From positions 186,001 through 250,000 of the forward strand of contig NZ_JAUHPV010000002.1 in NCBI RefSeq assembly GCF_030418315.1: DNA of 64,000 nucleotides. The letters run 5' to 3'. Shown here in pieces: positions 41,807 through 51,712 of the stretch. Source of the DNA: Demequina zhanjiangensis. GTDB taxonomy: Bacteria; Actinomycetota; Actinomycetes; Actinomycetales; Demequinaceae. The first letter of the stretch is position 1. Each line of letters begins with the position of its first letter. The position numbers and the translations under genes are program-made. A model generated the notes under the pieces. It did not search any database. It was not told where the DNA came from and saw only the letters and a list, made by a program, of their open reading frames with translations.

Positions 41807-43420
41807 TCAGTCCGAGGACATCGGCAGCAGGAAGCCATCCACGACCAGGCCCCGCACGGCGTCGGCCAGGCCCGATGCCATGGCCGCCGTCGGGACATCG
41901 AGCAGGGCCGCGAGCGCCGCCGAGATCTGGCCGGCCGTCAGCTCCCCGTCACAGGTCGAGACGAAGCCCGCGAGCGCGGTGTCCGCGCGCACCGCCCGCC
42001 CGAGCCCGCCGCCCTGACGGATCAGGATGTGCTCGGGATCGTGCTCCGTCGCGCGGCCGTACGTCTCCTTCGTCACGTCCGACGCGACCACGTAGCGCTC
42101 GGCGAGCAGCGCGTCATCCGTGAGACCTGCCTGCCAGTCGTGCGCGTCGAGTGCGGCCGCCAGGTGCGCGCCCAAGGGGCCGGAGACGGCCCCTTCGTGC
42201 TCCTCAAGCCTGCGCAGCGTCGGCGTTCCCGACACAGGGCGCCGCAGCGTCACCACCCCGAAGCCGATCGACTCGACCCCACGCGCATCGAAGTCCGCCA
42301 GGTACGCCTCGTACGCGGCGCGGAAACCTGCGCGGTCCCGCTCCGGGGTCACGCCGGCATCACGCAGCCACGTCTCCGCGTACTCGGCAGCGTCGAGCAG
42401 GTCGCGCTGGATCACCCACGCGTCCAGCGGGACCTCGGACGCGTCGAGCCACTCCTCGAGACGCTGCTCCCAGGTCATGCCCGCGCGGATCTCCCAGTTC
42501 CCCAGATGCTGCGCCACGCCACCCGGAGCGAGCACGGTGCCGACCTCACGGATCAGTCCGCCCACCAGGCCATCGCCGCCGACCCCGCCGTCGCGATACT
42601 CGAAGCTCGGCGCCCCCGGCGGAGTGATGACGAACGGCGGGTTCGAGACCACCAGATCGAACTGCTCACCCGCGACAGGCTCAAGCATCGACCCCTCGCG
42701 CAGCTCCCACGCGGCGGGCGGCGCGTTCAGCGTGCGGTTGAAGGCCGCGAAGCTCAGCGCGCGGCGCGAGATGTCGGTCGCGACCACCTCGCGCGCGTGC
42801 GTCGACGCGTGCAGCGCCTGGATCCCGCAGCCCGTTCCCAGGTCCAGCACGCGGCCCACGGGACGACGCATCGTCGCGCCGGCCAGCGTCGTCGAGGCGC
42901 CGCCGAGGCCGAGCACGTGGTCGTCCGCCAGGCGCGCGCCCGTGACAGCCTCGCCCAGATCCGACGCGAGCCACCAGTCGACCGTCGACTCGCCGTCCGC
43001 GCCGGCGGCGGCTGTCGGGCGGAGGTCGACGCGTGCGCGCACGGAATCGGCGTCGCCCGCGCCCGCCGCCTCCACCAGGCCCGACGCGATCGCCCGCTCC
43101 ACGCCGAAGCCGGCCAACGCGTCGGCCACCTGAGACCGCGGGACCTCGTCGCCGAGCGTGAAGAGCCTGCTGAGGATGCCGATCGGGTCTCCGCCAAGCC
43201 GCCTTGCCTCGCGCTGCGCAGGCACCGTCTGCTCTCGACCGAGGGCACGCATCGCGCGATCCCCCAGCGCCTCGGTCACGGTGTCGACGGTCCAGCCTGC
43301 GAGGGCGGCCCGGAGCGCATCGGCGTCCGACTCGGACAGGGTGACAGGGGTGCTGCGTTCGCCACTGCGGGGGGTGTTCCCGTCAGCGCGGCGGGGGGTG
43401 CTGGGGTCGGTGCTGCTCAC
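41807..43420 (-). CDS. Class I SAM-dependent methyltransferase with N-terminal helical domain
   Basis: 537 aa from GTG ending at 43420. N-terminal region (about 30-170) is a winged-helix-like DUF7059-type domain. The methyltransferase domain has VLDLGTGCGIQALHA (SAM site) and DLVVSNPPFVI (the NPPF motif of N-methylases acting on Gln or nucleobases in rRNA and proteins). C-terminal about 170 aa is an extra domain found in actinobacterial relatives. Substrate unknown. Longer upstream reading runs through the repeat element at 43451-43550 and is rejected. Confidence 0.8.
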   Translation of the reverse strand: MSSTDPSTPRRADGNTPRSGERSTPVTLSESDADALRAALAGWTVDTVTEALGDRAMRALGREQTVPAQREARRLGGDPIGILSRLFTLGDEVPRSQVADALAGFGVERAIASGLVEAAGAGDADSVRARVDLRPTAAAGADGESTVDWWLASDLGEAVTGARLADDHVLGLGGASTTLAGATMRRPVGRVLDLGTGCGIQALHASTHAREVVATDISRRALSFAAFNRTLNAPPAAWELREGSMLEPVAGEQFDLVVSNPPFVITPPGAPSFEYRDGGVGGDGLVGGLIREVGTVLAPGGVAQHLGNWEIRAGMTWEQRLEEWLDASEVPLDAWVIQRDLLDAAEYAETWLRDAGVTPERDRAGFRAAYEAYLADFDARGVESIGFGVVTLRRPVSGTPTLRRLEEHEGAVSGPLGAHLAAALDAHDWQAGLTDDALLAERYVVASDVTKETYGRATEHDPEHILIRQGGGLGRAVRADTALAGFVSTCDGELTAGQISAALAALLDVPTAAMASGLADAVRGLVVDGFLLPMSSD

Positions 43421-43450
43421 TCCGGCGAGCCTACCTTCGGCCCCTGCGCC

Positions 43451-43550
43451 CGACACTGCGAACCAATCTCGGGGCCGACACGCCGCACACCCGCCCGCCC
43501 GTGGACCTTCTCTCGGTGTGGCGCGGTTCAGCGTGGTTCGCACTGTCCGA
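43451..43550. repeat. 100-bp inverted-repeat element, copy 1
   Basis: Ends GACACTGCGAACCA (43452-43465) and TGGTTCGCACTGTC (43534-43547) are inverted with one mismatch. The interior has shorter inverted pieces such as CGACACGCCGCACACC with GGTGTGGCGCGG. It lies 17 bp after the stop of the M20 peptidase gene. Copy 2 is at 46728-46826. Confidence 0.55.
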
Positions 43551-43567
43551 GCAGCACTCCCCGCGCC

Positions 43568-45022
43568 TCAGATCCCGGTCAGCAACGCCCTGTAGAACGC
43601 GACGCCGCGACCGAGCGACTCGACCTCGACCTTCTCGTTCGGCCCATGCACGGCGGTCCGCTGCGCAGAGTTCATCCTGAGCGGCGCGAACCGGTAGGTG
43701 GCCGGCGCGATCGACGCGACATGCCGGGCGTCGGAGGCCGCGAGCATCACATACGGAAGCGTCACAGCGTCCGGGTACGACGCGGCGACGGCGCCCTTGA
43801 GGAGCTCCCACCGCGGGTCGGTACCGCTGGGCGAGACGGGCGACGGCTCGTAGGACTCGAGGATCTCGATCGTCACTCGCTTGTCGCGCACGGTGCGGCG
43901 GATGTGCTTCACCGCCTTCGCGACGGAGCTGCCGACCGCGATGCGCATGTTGAGGATCGCCGAGGCCGACGTGGCGAGCACGTTATGCCCTGGGCTTCCC
44001 TGGAGCTGGGTGATCGCGGTCGTGGTGCGGACCATCGCGGCCATCTCCGGGCTGATGCCCGGCAGGGCCTTGGTGAGCACTGCCTTCAGCGACCCGGCCC
44101 GGCTCAGGATGCCCCCCAGGCGCCCCTTCACGTGGGGCCCGACGGTCTCGAACATCTCGACCGACACGTCGTTCATGGACGACGGATGCGGGTGCCTCTC
44201 GATGCGGTCGAGCGCCCGCGCGAGGATGCCGGGCGCCGACTCCTTGGGCGGCGTCGAGGCATGGCCGCCGGTCGATTCGACCGTGAGGCGGACCGTCGCG
44301 ATGCCCTTCTCGGAGACGCCGATCACCGCGGCCTCCGAGTCGAGCCCAGGGAAGGCGCCGAGCGTGACGGCCCCGCCCTCGTCGAGCACGAGCCACGGCT
44401 TCACGCCACGTTCCTTGAGCAGCGCGGTCGCCTCGATCGCGCACGAGCCGTACGACTCCTCGTCGGCGCCCATCAGCAGCAGCAGGTCCTGCGGAGGGGT
44501 CCACCCCTCGGCGAGCAGCGACTCGACGGCGTCCAGCAGGACGACGAGCGCACCCTTGTCGTCGAGCGTGCCGCGCCCGTAGACCCAGCCGTCCTCGATG
44601 ACGCCATCGAACGGCGGATGCTCCCAGCCTTCGGCCTTCCAGTCCTCGGGGATCGGGACGACGTCCTGGTGGGCCATGAGCACGACGGGACGGTCCGACG
44701 CGACGCCCGGGATCCGGATCAGCAGGCCCGCACGACCGACGATCTCGGGATCGTGGTCGAGCACGCGCGGGTAGAGCTCGGTGAGGGCCTCGTGGAAGCG
44801 CGCGAAGACCGCGGCCTGCTCAGGAGTCAGGTCGCCTTCGGTGCCCGGCGTGACGGTCGGGATGCGCACGAGCGCCGCGAGGCGCTCGGCAGTGGCGGCG
44901 GCGTCGGCCGGGCTCGCCACCCCGTCGGCCGGGTTCCACGCACCCGCGGACGGCACGTCCCTGACGTCGGGGCCCCTGTCCTCATAGCCGGGACCCGAGC
45001 CGAGCACGTCGTCTGCGCTCAT
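43568..45022 (-). CDS. M20-family metallopeptidase
   Basis: 484 aa. Zinc-site motifs: MAHQDVVP (His, Asp), GRGTLDDKGALV (bridging Asp), GADEESYGS (Glu base and ligand) and a late AVHGPNEKV His. A bacterial lid domain at about 225-350 contains STGGHASTPP. It is a carboxypeptidase or deacylase related to CPS1-type enzymes; substrate unknown. ATGA overlap with the MFS transporter upstream suggests uptake and hydrolysis of the same compound (inference). Confidence 0.88.
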   Translation of the reverse strand: MSADDVLGSGPGYEDRGPDVRDVPSAGAWNPADGVASPADAAATAERLAALVRIPTVTPGTEGDLTPEQAAVFARFHEALTELYPRVLDHDPEIVGRAGLLIRIPGVASDRPVVLMAHQDVVPIPEDWKAEGWEHPPFDGVIEDGWVYGRGTLDDKGALVVLLDAVESLLAEGWTPPQDLLLLMGADEESYGSCAIEATALLKERGVKPWLVLDEGGAVTLGAFPGLDSEAAVIGVSEKGIATVRLTVESTGGHASTPPKESAPGILARALDRIERHPHPSSMNDVSVEMFETVGPHVKGRLGGILSRAGSLKAVLTKALPGISPEMAAMVRTTTAITQLQGSPGHNVLATSASAILNMRIAVGSSVAKAVKHIRRTVRDKRVTIEILESYEPSPVSPSGTDPRWELLKGAVAASYPDAVTLPYVMLAASDARHVASIAPATYRFAPLRMNSAQRTAVHGPNEKVEVESLGRGVAFYRALLTGI

Positions 45023-46584
45023 CGTTCATCCTCCTGTGCGATGTCAGGGGACTGCGGTGCGGGGGCTTCCGGGGGCCGGGGTCGACGCTGGGTCTCGGAG
45101 ACCACGACGTCGGGCCCGATGGCTTCGAGCGCGAGCGCGTCGGAGCCCTCCCCCAGGCCCTCGGCGTCGGGGTCGGCCGACGTGAACGCCACCTTGGGCA
45201 CGGTGAGGAGAGCGCCGACGGCGATGATCGCGGTGACGCCGCAGATGGCCCACACGGTCTGGTAGCCGGAGAGTGAGGCCGCGGTGGTCGTCTCGGAGTC
45301 CACGCCGGACGCGAGCGCGAGCGCGAAGATCGCCGACGCGAACGCACCTCCGAGCGTCTTGGTCGTGTTCGTCAGGCCCGTGGCGACGCCGGTCTGATGC
45401 GGGGGCGCCGCGGCCGCCGCCGTGGCGGGCAGAGCGGCGACGAGCGCGCCCGAACCGAGACCGGCCACGATCATCAGGGACGCCACGATCAGCACCCCGC
45501 CATGGAAGGGCACGAGCAGCAGGTAGCCGGCACCCACCAGGCCCGCGGCGGCGATCAGCACCGGGCGCGGCTGGAAGATGCGGGAGATGCGGGCGTAGAG
45601 CGCGGCCCCGATCAGCAGCGACAGCACGTACGCGCCGATCAGATAGGAGCGCTCGGCAGACGCGAGGCCCAGTCCGTAGCCGACCTCGTCGGGGTTCGTG
45701 CCCGCGAACGTGGACAGCGGCCCCTGCGCGCCCAGCACCGACACCCCGAACAGGGCGGAGGTGAGGATGACGGGCCACAGCGTCGGCCGGGAGATGAGGT
45801 GCATGTCGATGACGGGGTCGTCCTTGCGCTTCTCCACCTCGACGAACCACCACAGCAGGGCACCGCCGGCGAGGATCACACCCCACACGAACGGGGTGAA
45901 GCCGTTGACGCGGGCCAGTGCGAGACCGCCGGTGATCGCAAGCAGCGCCAGCGAGAGGAGCACGGTGCCGGACGAGTCGATCTTGCCTCCGGCGCGTGTG
46001 CCGGGGTCCTCGACCTTGAAGATCACGACGAACAGCGCGATCGTCACCAGGACCGCGGGCACCGACAGGGTCATCCACAGCGGCAGCAGGCCGCCGAGCT
46101 GTCCCGCGACGAGCGCGCCACCGATCGCACCCGCCTCGAGCGCGACCACGATCAGGCCGGCACCCTTGCTCGTGAGCTCCGCCGTGTTCGGATGCTTGCG
46201 CGCGCGGGCGTGGATGATCGACACGTTCATCGGCAGCCACACCACGTAGAAGCCCTGGATCGCCCACACGAGCGTGAACAGCCAGAACGACGGCGCGAAC
46301 GCGATCCCCCACGACGCTGCGGCGGTCACGATCAGCGAGCCGATCAGCACCTTGCGGTGGCCGATCATGTCGCCCAGGCGCGCGAGCAGCGGCACGACGA
46401 TGGCGCTCAGCAGCAGCTGCGCGGCCTCGAACCAGTTGATGTCGGAGTCGTGGATGTCGAGGTTGCGGGCGACGTCGGTCAGCAGGGGCGTGTAGAAGCC
46501 CTGGATGACTCCGGACGTCGCCTCGACCACCACGAGGGCGCCGACGACGCCCGCGAGAGGTCCTACGGTGCGAGAACGGGACAT
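45019..46584 (-). CDS. MFS transporter (DHA2-like, 14 helices)
   Basis: 521 aa. Motif A-like LARLGDMIGHRKVL after helix 2, and a run of about 14 hydrophobic helices to residue 465. The cytosolic C-terminus of about 55 aa is acidic and Pro-rich. Drug:proton antiporter type, but its coupling to the M20 peptidase suggests it moves a peptide-like or amide substrate. Confidence 0.85.
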   Translation of the reverse strand: MSRSRTVGPLAGVVGALVVVEATSGVIQGFYTPLLTDVARNLDIHDSDINWFEAAQLLLSAIVVPLLARLGDMIGHRKVLIGSLIVTAAASWGIAFAPSFWLFTLVWAIQGFYVVWLPMNVSIIHARARKHPNTAELTSKGAGLIVVALEAGAIGGALVAGQLGGLLPLWMTLSVPAVLVTIALFVVIFKVEDPGTRAGGKIDSSGTVLLSLALLAITGGLALARVNGFTPFVWGVILAGGALLWWFVEVEKRKDDPVIDMHLISRPTLWPVILTSALFGVSVLGAQGPLSTFAGTNPDEVGYGLGLASAERSYLIGAYVLSLLIGAALYARISRIFQPRPVLIAAAGLVGAGYLLLVPFHGGVLIVASLMIVAGLGSGALVAALPATAAAAAPPHQTGVATGLTNTTKTLGGAFASAIFALALASGVDSETTTAASLSGYQTVWAICGVTAIIAVGALLTVPKVAFTSADPDAEGLGEGSDALALEAIGPDVVVSETQRRPRPPEAPAPQSPDIAQEDER

Positions 46585-46727
46585 ACGCGCATCTTGGCAC
46601 TGCTTCGTTTCGGACGTGTGTCCAACTTTTGAGAACGTCTACCTTCCAGCGCGGCGGTGCGCGGTAGCGCCCGCGACGTGGCCCCGGGTCCCCAGCCCTG
46701 CCCCGGCCCTGCCGCCACCCGGCCGCG

Positions 46728-46826
46728 CGACAGTTCGCACCAATCCCAGCCGCGACACGCCGGGGACACGCCGCATCGGGGCGCGACACGCTGGCGAGTC
46801 GGCGCTGAAATGGTTCGAACTGTCGG
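46728..46826. repeat. 100-bp inverted-repeat element, copy 2
   Basis: Ends CGACAGTTCGCACCA (46728-46742) and TGGTTCGAACTGTCGG (46811-46826), inverted with one or two mismatches. The interior contains two CGACACGC pieces, as in copy 1. It lies 6 bp after the hppA stop. The rest of 46585-46832 has no gene. Confidence 0.55.
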
Positions 46827-46832
46827 ACACTG

Positions 46833-49124
46833 CTAGTCCGTCGTCGCCGCCGCCTTGTCCGCCTCGTGCTCCACGTCGCCTGCGTGGGCCCGACGCCCGG
46901 CCGCCATCACCGCGACGACGGCGAGCGCGGCCGCGATCAGCGCGATCCCCCATCGCAGCCACGCGTTGGCGCCGTCGCCGAAGCTGAGCGCGACGACTGC
47001 GGGCGCGATGAGCAGCGCCACGAGGTTCATGACCTTGATGAGCGGGTTGATCGCGGGGCCCGCCGTGTCCTTGAACGGGTCGCCGATGGTGTCACCGATG
47101 ACGGTCGCCTCGTGGGCGGGCGAGTACTTGCCGCCATGGTGGCCGTCCTCGACGATCTTCTTGGCGTTGTCCCATGCGCCGCCGGAGTTGGCGAGGAACA
47201 CCGCCATGAGCACGCCTGTGCCGATCGCCCCGGCGAGGAAGCCTGCGAGCGCGCCTACGCCCAGCCCGAAGCCGACGAAGATGGGCGCCATCGCGGCGAG
47301 CAGTCCGGGGGTCGCGAGCTCGCGCAGGGAGTCGCGGGTGCAGATGTCCACGACGCGGCCGTACTCGGGGCGCTGCTGGCCGGTCATGATGCCGGGCATC
47401 TCGCGGAACTGGCGGCGGACCTCGAACACGATCGCGGAGGCGGCGCGGGTGACAGCGTCGATCGCGAGCCCGGAGAAGAGGAACACCGTCGCGCCGCCGA
47501 TGATGACGCCCACGAGCGTCATGGGGCTGATGATCGCGAAGTCGACGGAGTCCATCGCGGCGGCAGCGTCTGCCAAGGCGGTCTCCACGGCGTCGGAGTA
47601 GGAGCCGAACAGCGCCGTCGCGGCGAGCACGGCGGTCGCGATGGCGATTCCCTTGGTGATGGCCTTGGTGGTGTTGCCGACGGCGTCCAGGTCGGTGAGG
47701 GTCTGCGCGGCCTCCTCGTCGACCTCGCCGGACATCTCGGCGATGCCCTGGGCGTTGTCGCTGACCGGCCCGAAGGTGTCCATCGCGACGATCACGCCGA
47801 CGGTGGTGAGCAGTCCGCAGCCGGCCAGCGAGACCAGGAAGAGCGCCAGCGGGATCGACGAGCCCGCCACGAAGAACAGGATGACCACCGCGCCCGCGAT
47901 CACGGTGGCGGTGTACACGGCCGACGTGAGGCCCAGGCCGATGCCGGACAGGACGACGGTCGCGGCGCCGGTGAGCGACGTCCTGGCGACCCTCCGCGTC
48001 GGCGTGGCTGCCGTGTCGGTGAAGTAGCCGGTGAGCCACAGGATCAGCCCGGCGAGGCCGATTCCCACGAACACCGCGACAGTGGCCATCAGCCGCGGGT
48101 CGCCGTCCAGGTCCGCGAGCCTCGAGCCGGACAGCTCGGCGAACGAGCCCGGCAGGTAGACGTACGCGGCGATCGCGGAGAGGACCGCGCCCACGAGCGC
48201 CGAGAGGTAGAAGCCACGGTTGATGGCCTTGAGGCCGGACTCGCCGCGACGGACCTTGGTGACGAAGATGCCGATCGTGGCGACGAGCGCGCCGACCGCG
48301 GTGATGATGAGCGGGAAGACCAGCCCGTCCTCACCGAACGCCGCCTTGCCCAGGATCAGCGCGGCCACGAGGGTGACGGCGTAGGACTCGAACAGGTCGG
48401 CCGCCATGCCCGCGCAGTCGCCGACGTTGTCGCCCACGTTGTCGGCGATGGTCGCCGCATTGCGGGGGTCATCTTCGGGGATGTGCTGCTCGACCTTGCC
48501 GACCAGGTCGGCCCCCACGTCGGCCGCCTTGGTGAAGATGCCGCCGCCCACGCGCATGAACATGGCGAGCAGCGCGGCGCCGAAGCCGAAGCCCTCGAGC
48601 ACCGCCGGCGCGTTCTCACGGAAGAGGAAGACCACGGCAGCCGCACCTGCGAGGCCCTGACCCACCACGCCCATGCCCACGGCCCCGCCCGTGCGGAACG
48701 CGATCCTCGCGCCCTTCGCGCGCCCGTCGGGCTCCGTCGCCGCCGATGCGACCCGCACGTTCGCCCGCACAGCGAGCCACATGCCCATGTAGCCGATCGT
48801 CGCCGAGCAGCCCGCGCCCAGCAGGAAGAACAGCGACCGGCCCCACCGGACGCCCGCGTCGCCCGGCAGCAGGAACAGCAACGCGAACACCACTGCCGCG
48901 AACACCGCGAGCGTGCGCAGCTGACGGTTGAGATAGGCCGACGCACCCTCCTGCACCGCCCCGGCGATCTCCTGCATCTTCTCCGTGCCCTCGCGCGCCT
49001 TCAGCACCTGTTGGCGCAGAGTCCACGAGAGCACGAGTGCGGCGGCGGCGATCAGACCGATCACGACCACGATGACGATGCTTGACGAACCGAGCTCGAC
49101 GGGCTCGGACACGGCGACGCGCAT
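46833..49124 (-). CDS. hppA: Membrane-bound proton-pumping pyrophosphatase
   Basis: 763 aa, about sixteen helices. Family motifs: GGGIFTKAADVGADLVGKVE, DNVGDNVGDCAGMAADLFES and GNTTKAITKG, where the Lys after GNTT marks the K+-insensitive type. GDTIGDPFKDTAGPAINPLI is near the C-terminus. It hydrolyses pyrophosphate and pumps protons out of the cytosol. Start at the ATG ending at 49124, which has GGAGG 5 nt upstream; an ATG 7 codons earlier has no such site. Confidence 0.95.
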   Translation of the reverse strand: MRVAVSEPVELGSSSIVIVVVIGLIAAAALVLSWTLRQQVLKAREGTEKMQEIAGAVQEGASAYLNRQLRTLAVFAAVVFALLFLLPGDAGVRWGRSLFFLLGAGCSATIGYMGMWLAVRANVRVASAATEPDGRAKGARIAFRTGGAVGMGVVGQGLAGAAAVVFLFRENAPAVLEGFGFGAALLAMFMRVGGGIFTKAADVGADLVGKVEQHIPEDDPRNAATIADNVGDNVGDCAGMAADLFESYAVTLVAALILGKAAFGEDGLVFPLIITAVGALVATIGIFVTKVRRGESGLKAINRGFYLSALVGAVLSAIAAYVYLPGSFAELSGSRLADLDGDPRLMATVAVFVGIGLAGLILWLTGYFTDTAATPTRRVARTSLTGAATVVLSGIGLGLTSAVYTATVIAGAVVILFFVAGSSIPLALFLVSLAGCGLLTTVGVIVAMDTFGPVSDNAQGIAEMSGEVDEEAAQTLTDLDAVGNTTKAITKGIAIATAVLAATALFGSYSDAVETALADAAAAMDSVDFAIISPMTLVGVIIGGATVFLFSGLAIDAVTRAASAIVFEVRRQFREMPGIMTGQQRPEYGRVVDICTRDSLRELATPGLLAAMAPIFVGFGLGVGALAGFLAGAIGTGVLMAVFLANSGGAWDNAKKIVEDGHHGGKYSPAHEATVIGDTIGDPFKDTAGPAINPLIKVMNLVALLIAPAVVALSFGDGANAWLRWGIALIAAALAVVAVMAAGRRAHAGDVEHEADKAAATTD

Positions 49125-49300
49125 GACGCCCTCCTGAGGGGACATCCCGCAGGAACTCCGTTGTCACCGCGGGCTCGGTAACCCGACTTTAAGGGACGAT
49201 AGGTGCAGGTGCACCCGCTGACGCGCGCCCCAACGTTTTTCGCAGGTCGTGCGTCGACATTGCGAGAGCGCCTCATGACAGCCATGCGAGGGGATCGAGG

Positions 49301-49846
49301 ATGAGCGACTGGCGAGCCACGATGGAACAGCTCGTGCGCACACGCGAACGAGCGTTGCTGGGCTACGCCTACCTGGTGTGCGGGGACCCTGTGCAAGCAC
49401 AGGACCTCGTGCAGGACGCCCTGGTCAAGACGTTCGCCAAGCCCCGCGCGGGCCTGGAGATCGACAAGGCCGAGGCCTACGTCCGACGGGCGATCACCAC
49501 GGTCTTCATCGATCAGTACCGGCGCGGCCAGCGTTGGCAGAAGGTCCGTCACCTGTTCCAGCCGGAGGAGGTGGGCGGCGACGAGTTCGCCCCCATCGAC
49601 GCCGGCGCGGAGGTGGCCGACGCTCTGCGGACGCTGCCACCACGGGTACGCGCATGCGTCGTCCTGAGGTACTTCGACGATCTCACCGTGCCTTCCATCG
49701 CGAAGGAGCTGGGGATCGCCGACGGGACGGTGAAGCGGTACCTCAGCGACGGTATCGCCCATCTGGAGCAGGCATTGGGGGCTCTCGACGATGCCGACAG
49801 GCAGGTCGAGACGACCCTCGTCTCCGATCGCGGTGGAAGGAGCTGA
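49301..49846 (+). CDS. ECF (SigE-family) sigma factor 3
   Basis: 181 aa. Region 2: LLGYAYLVCGDPVQAQDLVQ and AYVRRAITTVFIDQYRRG. Region 4: LPPRVRACVVLRYFDDLTVP then AKELGIADGTVKRYLSDGI. Well conserved, ribosome site GAGGGGATCGAGG. Followed 2 bp later by its membrane partner. Confidence 0.9.
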   Translation: MSDWRATMEQLVRTRERALLGYAYLVCGDPVQAQDLVQDALVKTFAKPRAGLEIDKAEAYVRRAITTVFIDQYRRGQRWQKVRHLFQPEEVGGDEFAPIDAGAEVADALRTLPPRVRACVVLRYFDDLTVPSIAKELGIADGTVKRYLSDGIAHLEQALGALDDADRQVETTLVSDRGGRS

Positions 49847-49848
49847 TC

Positions 49849-51687
49849 ATGAGGCTTTCGGATTCTCTGCACGGCGCGGCCGACAAGGCGCCCGTGGACG
49901 GCATGCAGATCTCTGCGGTCGAGGCGGCACGACGGGTGCAGCGGCGCAGGTCGCTGCGGGCCGGAGGCACGGGCCTGCTGGCGACGGCAGGCGTGGCCCT
50001 GCTCGCGGTGGGCGTCGTGGCGCCGAACCTCGGGGGCAGCTCGGGCAGCGACGGCGCCGACATGGCGGCGGGGCTCCCTGAAACGGCGATGGACGACGCG
50101 GGCGGCACGATGCTCGCGTCGGGCTTCTGCGGCGGCACCGTGGAGGGGCTGGCGTACGGGGACTCACCCGTGACGCTCGACGCGGCGCTGACCCGCGGGG
50201 ATGCCGACGTCACCGCCTACGAGCCCGCCGAGATGCTCTCGTGGGAGACGACCACGACGGCCCGCGACGACGTGTCTCTCGGCGCCGGGCGACCGCTCAC
50301 CTACGCGTACGTGCTGTGGGACGGCGTGGTCGTCGGCAAGTACCCGGGACCCGACGACGTGTTCACCGACGACCTCTTCCTGCTCGACCTCGAGTCAGGT
50401 GAGTCGTACACCGACGAGTCCGGGATCGAGCTCGTCAACTGCTGGGACGGCGCCCCGCTGCCGGCCGCCGACTACGAGCTGGTGCTTGCCCAGGAGTTCT
50501 GGAGCACCGAGCCGATCGCTGAGCCGACCCTCCCGACGGACCCCGACTCCACCGCAGCGCCGGAGGAGACGGGCGTGCCGGAGCCTGACCTCACCGAGGA
50601 GTCGGTGGACCCTGTCGAGCCGACCGTCGAGCCCCTCGACCCCGACAGCGCGGTGAGCAACGACAACGGTGACGCTTCCAGCTCGGGCATGGCCGACAGC
50701 GACATGGGCACGTCCACTGACGGAGCGGCGAGCAGCGGACTCGCCGCCGACCAGGGCTTCCGCGTGGTGGCCGAGCCGCTCGCCTTCACCATCGACGGGG
50801 ACCGGATCGAGGACCCGTTCGCCCAGTACCTCGGCGTCCCTGAGCCCGCACCGGGACCCGTCGAGACCCCCGACGACCTGCTCACGCCCGACACGGCGCG
50901 CTCGCTGTACGAGCAGGGCCTCACGGGAGCGTGGGACATGGCGGCAGGCAGCCAGCGCGTGGTGCTCACGAACGACAGCACCCAGACCGACGGCGACCTG
51001 TGGTCGCGCCAGTGGTTCGGCTGCAGCTACGAGCCAGGAGTCGACAGCGCCTTCCCGAGCGAGTCGGCGGTGATCGACCTGGTCGACGTGTCCGCGCCGC
51101 TGCCCTCGCGCGTCTCGGTGAGCTACGGCTGGATCGTGGACGGCAACCCCGCGATCGACGCCGCCGTGACCAACGTGTCGGACTGGACGCTTCCCTTCTG
51201 GGACGGCGGTCAGCCGAACCTGGTGCTGGTCCAGGACGGCCGCGTGGTCGCACAGGCCTACCCGACGAACGCCGACCGGAACGGCGGCATCGTGATGATG
51301 GAGGGCGCGGCCGACTCGGCCGAGTCGTCGCTGATCGCACCGGAGTACTTCACCGACGGCTTCATGTCCCCCGGCGAGGCCTACACCGGGACCTACCTGT
51401 GGCGCGACGTGAGCACGTGCGACCAGATCGGTTCGCTGGCGGCCGGCACCTACACGGTGCTCGACCAGCGCAGCATCTATGTCGACTCGGGCGCGGGCTA
51501 CTACGAGTACGACATGCCCGCAGTCGAGGAGGGTGCGGCAGTGGAGGGCTTCGCGAGCGACGGGGAGTCCACCGAGGGCTCGTCGGGAGCCGCCGACGCG
51601 ATGCCTGTCCCTGATCCTGATGCCAACTACGACTGGGTCGAGCTGACCGTGTGGACGTCGCTCGGCACCGTGACCGTCACGACCTGA
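49849..51687 (+). CDS. Membrane-anchored partner of sigma factor 3 (putative anti-sigma factor)
   Basis: 612 aa. Cytosolic N-terminus of about 38 aa ending RRVQRRRSLRAG, one helix (about 40-60), then a long extracytoplasmic region with two similar-looking halves separated by an acidic Pro/Ser/Asp linker (about 225-300). Each half ends in a DxxPLPAxxY-type or CDQIGSLAAGTYTV strand. Contains several Cys. No zinc anti-sigma motif. Topology and gene order match the partners of sigma factors 1 and 2. Confidence 0.7.
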   Translation: MRLSDSLHGAADKAPVDGMQISAVEAARRVQRRRSLRAGGTGLLATAGVALLAVGVVAPNLGGSSGSDGADMAAGLPETAMDDAGGTMLASGFCGGTVEGLAYGDSPVTLDAALTRGDADVTAYEPAEMLSWETTTTARDDVSLGAGRPLTYAYVLWDGVVVGKYPGPDDVFTDDLFLLDLESGESYTDESGIELVNCWDGAPLPAADYELVLAQEFWSTEPIAEPTLPTDPDSTAAPEETGVPEPDLTEESVDPVEPTVEPLDPDSAVSNDNGDASSSGMADSDMGTSTDGAASSGLAADQGFRVVAEPLAFTIDGDRIEDPFAQYLGVPEPAPGPVETPDDLLTPDTARSLYEQGLTGAWDMAAGSQRVVLTNDSTQTDGDLWSRQWFGCSYEPGVDSAFPSESAVIDLVDVSAPLPSRVSVSYGWIVDGNPAIDAAVTNVSDWTLPFWDGGQPNLVLVQDGRVVAQAYPTNADRNGGIVMMEGAADSAESSLIAPEYFTDGFMSPGEAYTGTYLWRDVSTCDQIGSLAAGTYTVLDQRSIYVDSGAGYYEYDMPAVEEGAAVEGFASDGESTEGSSGAADAMPVPDPDANYDWVELTVWTSLGTVTVTT

Positions 51688-51712
51688 CCCTCTCCGCAGG
51701 CTGAGGCGGGGC

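Noticed and set aside
41369..45265. Very long plus-strand open frame (about 1300 codons)
   Set aside because: Antisense to the DUF1801, methyltransferase and M20 genes, Arg/His-rich, no family match; a high-GC shadow.
46811..46826. T-arm-like GGTTCGAAC suggesting a tRNA
   Set aside because: No acceptor, D or anticodon stem around it; it is the end of the repeat element.
46866..49085. Long plus-strand open frame opposite hppA
   Set aside because: Shadow of hppA, Arg/His/Asp-rich.
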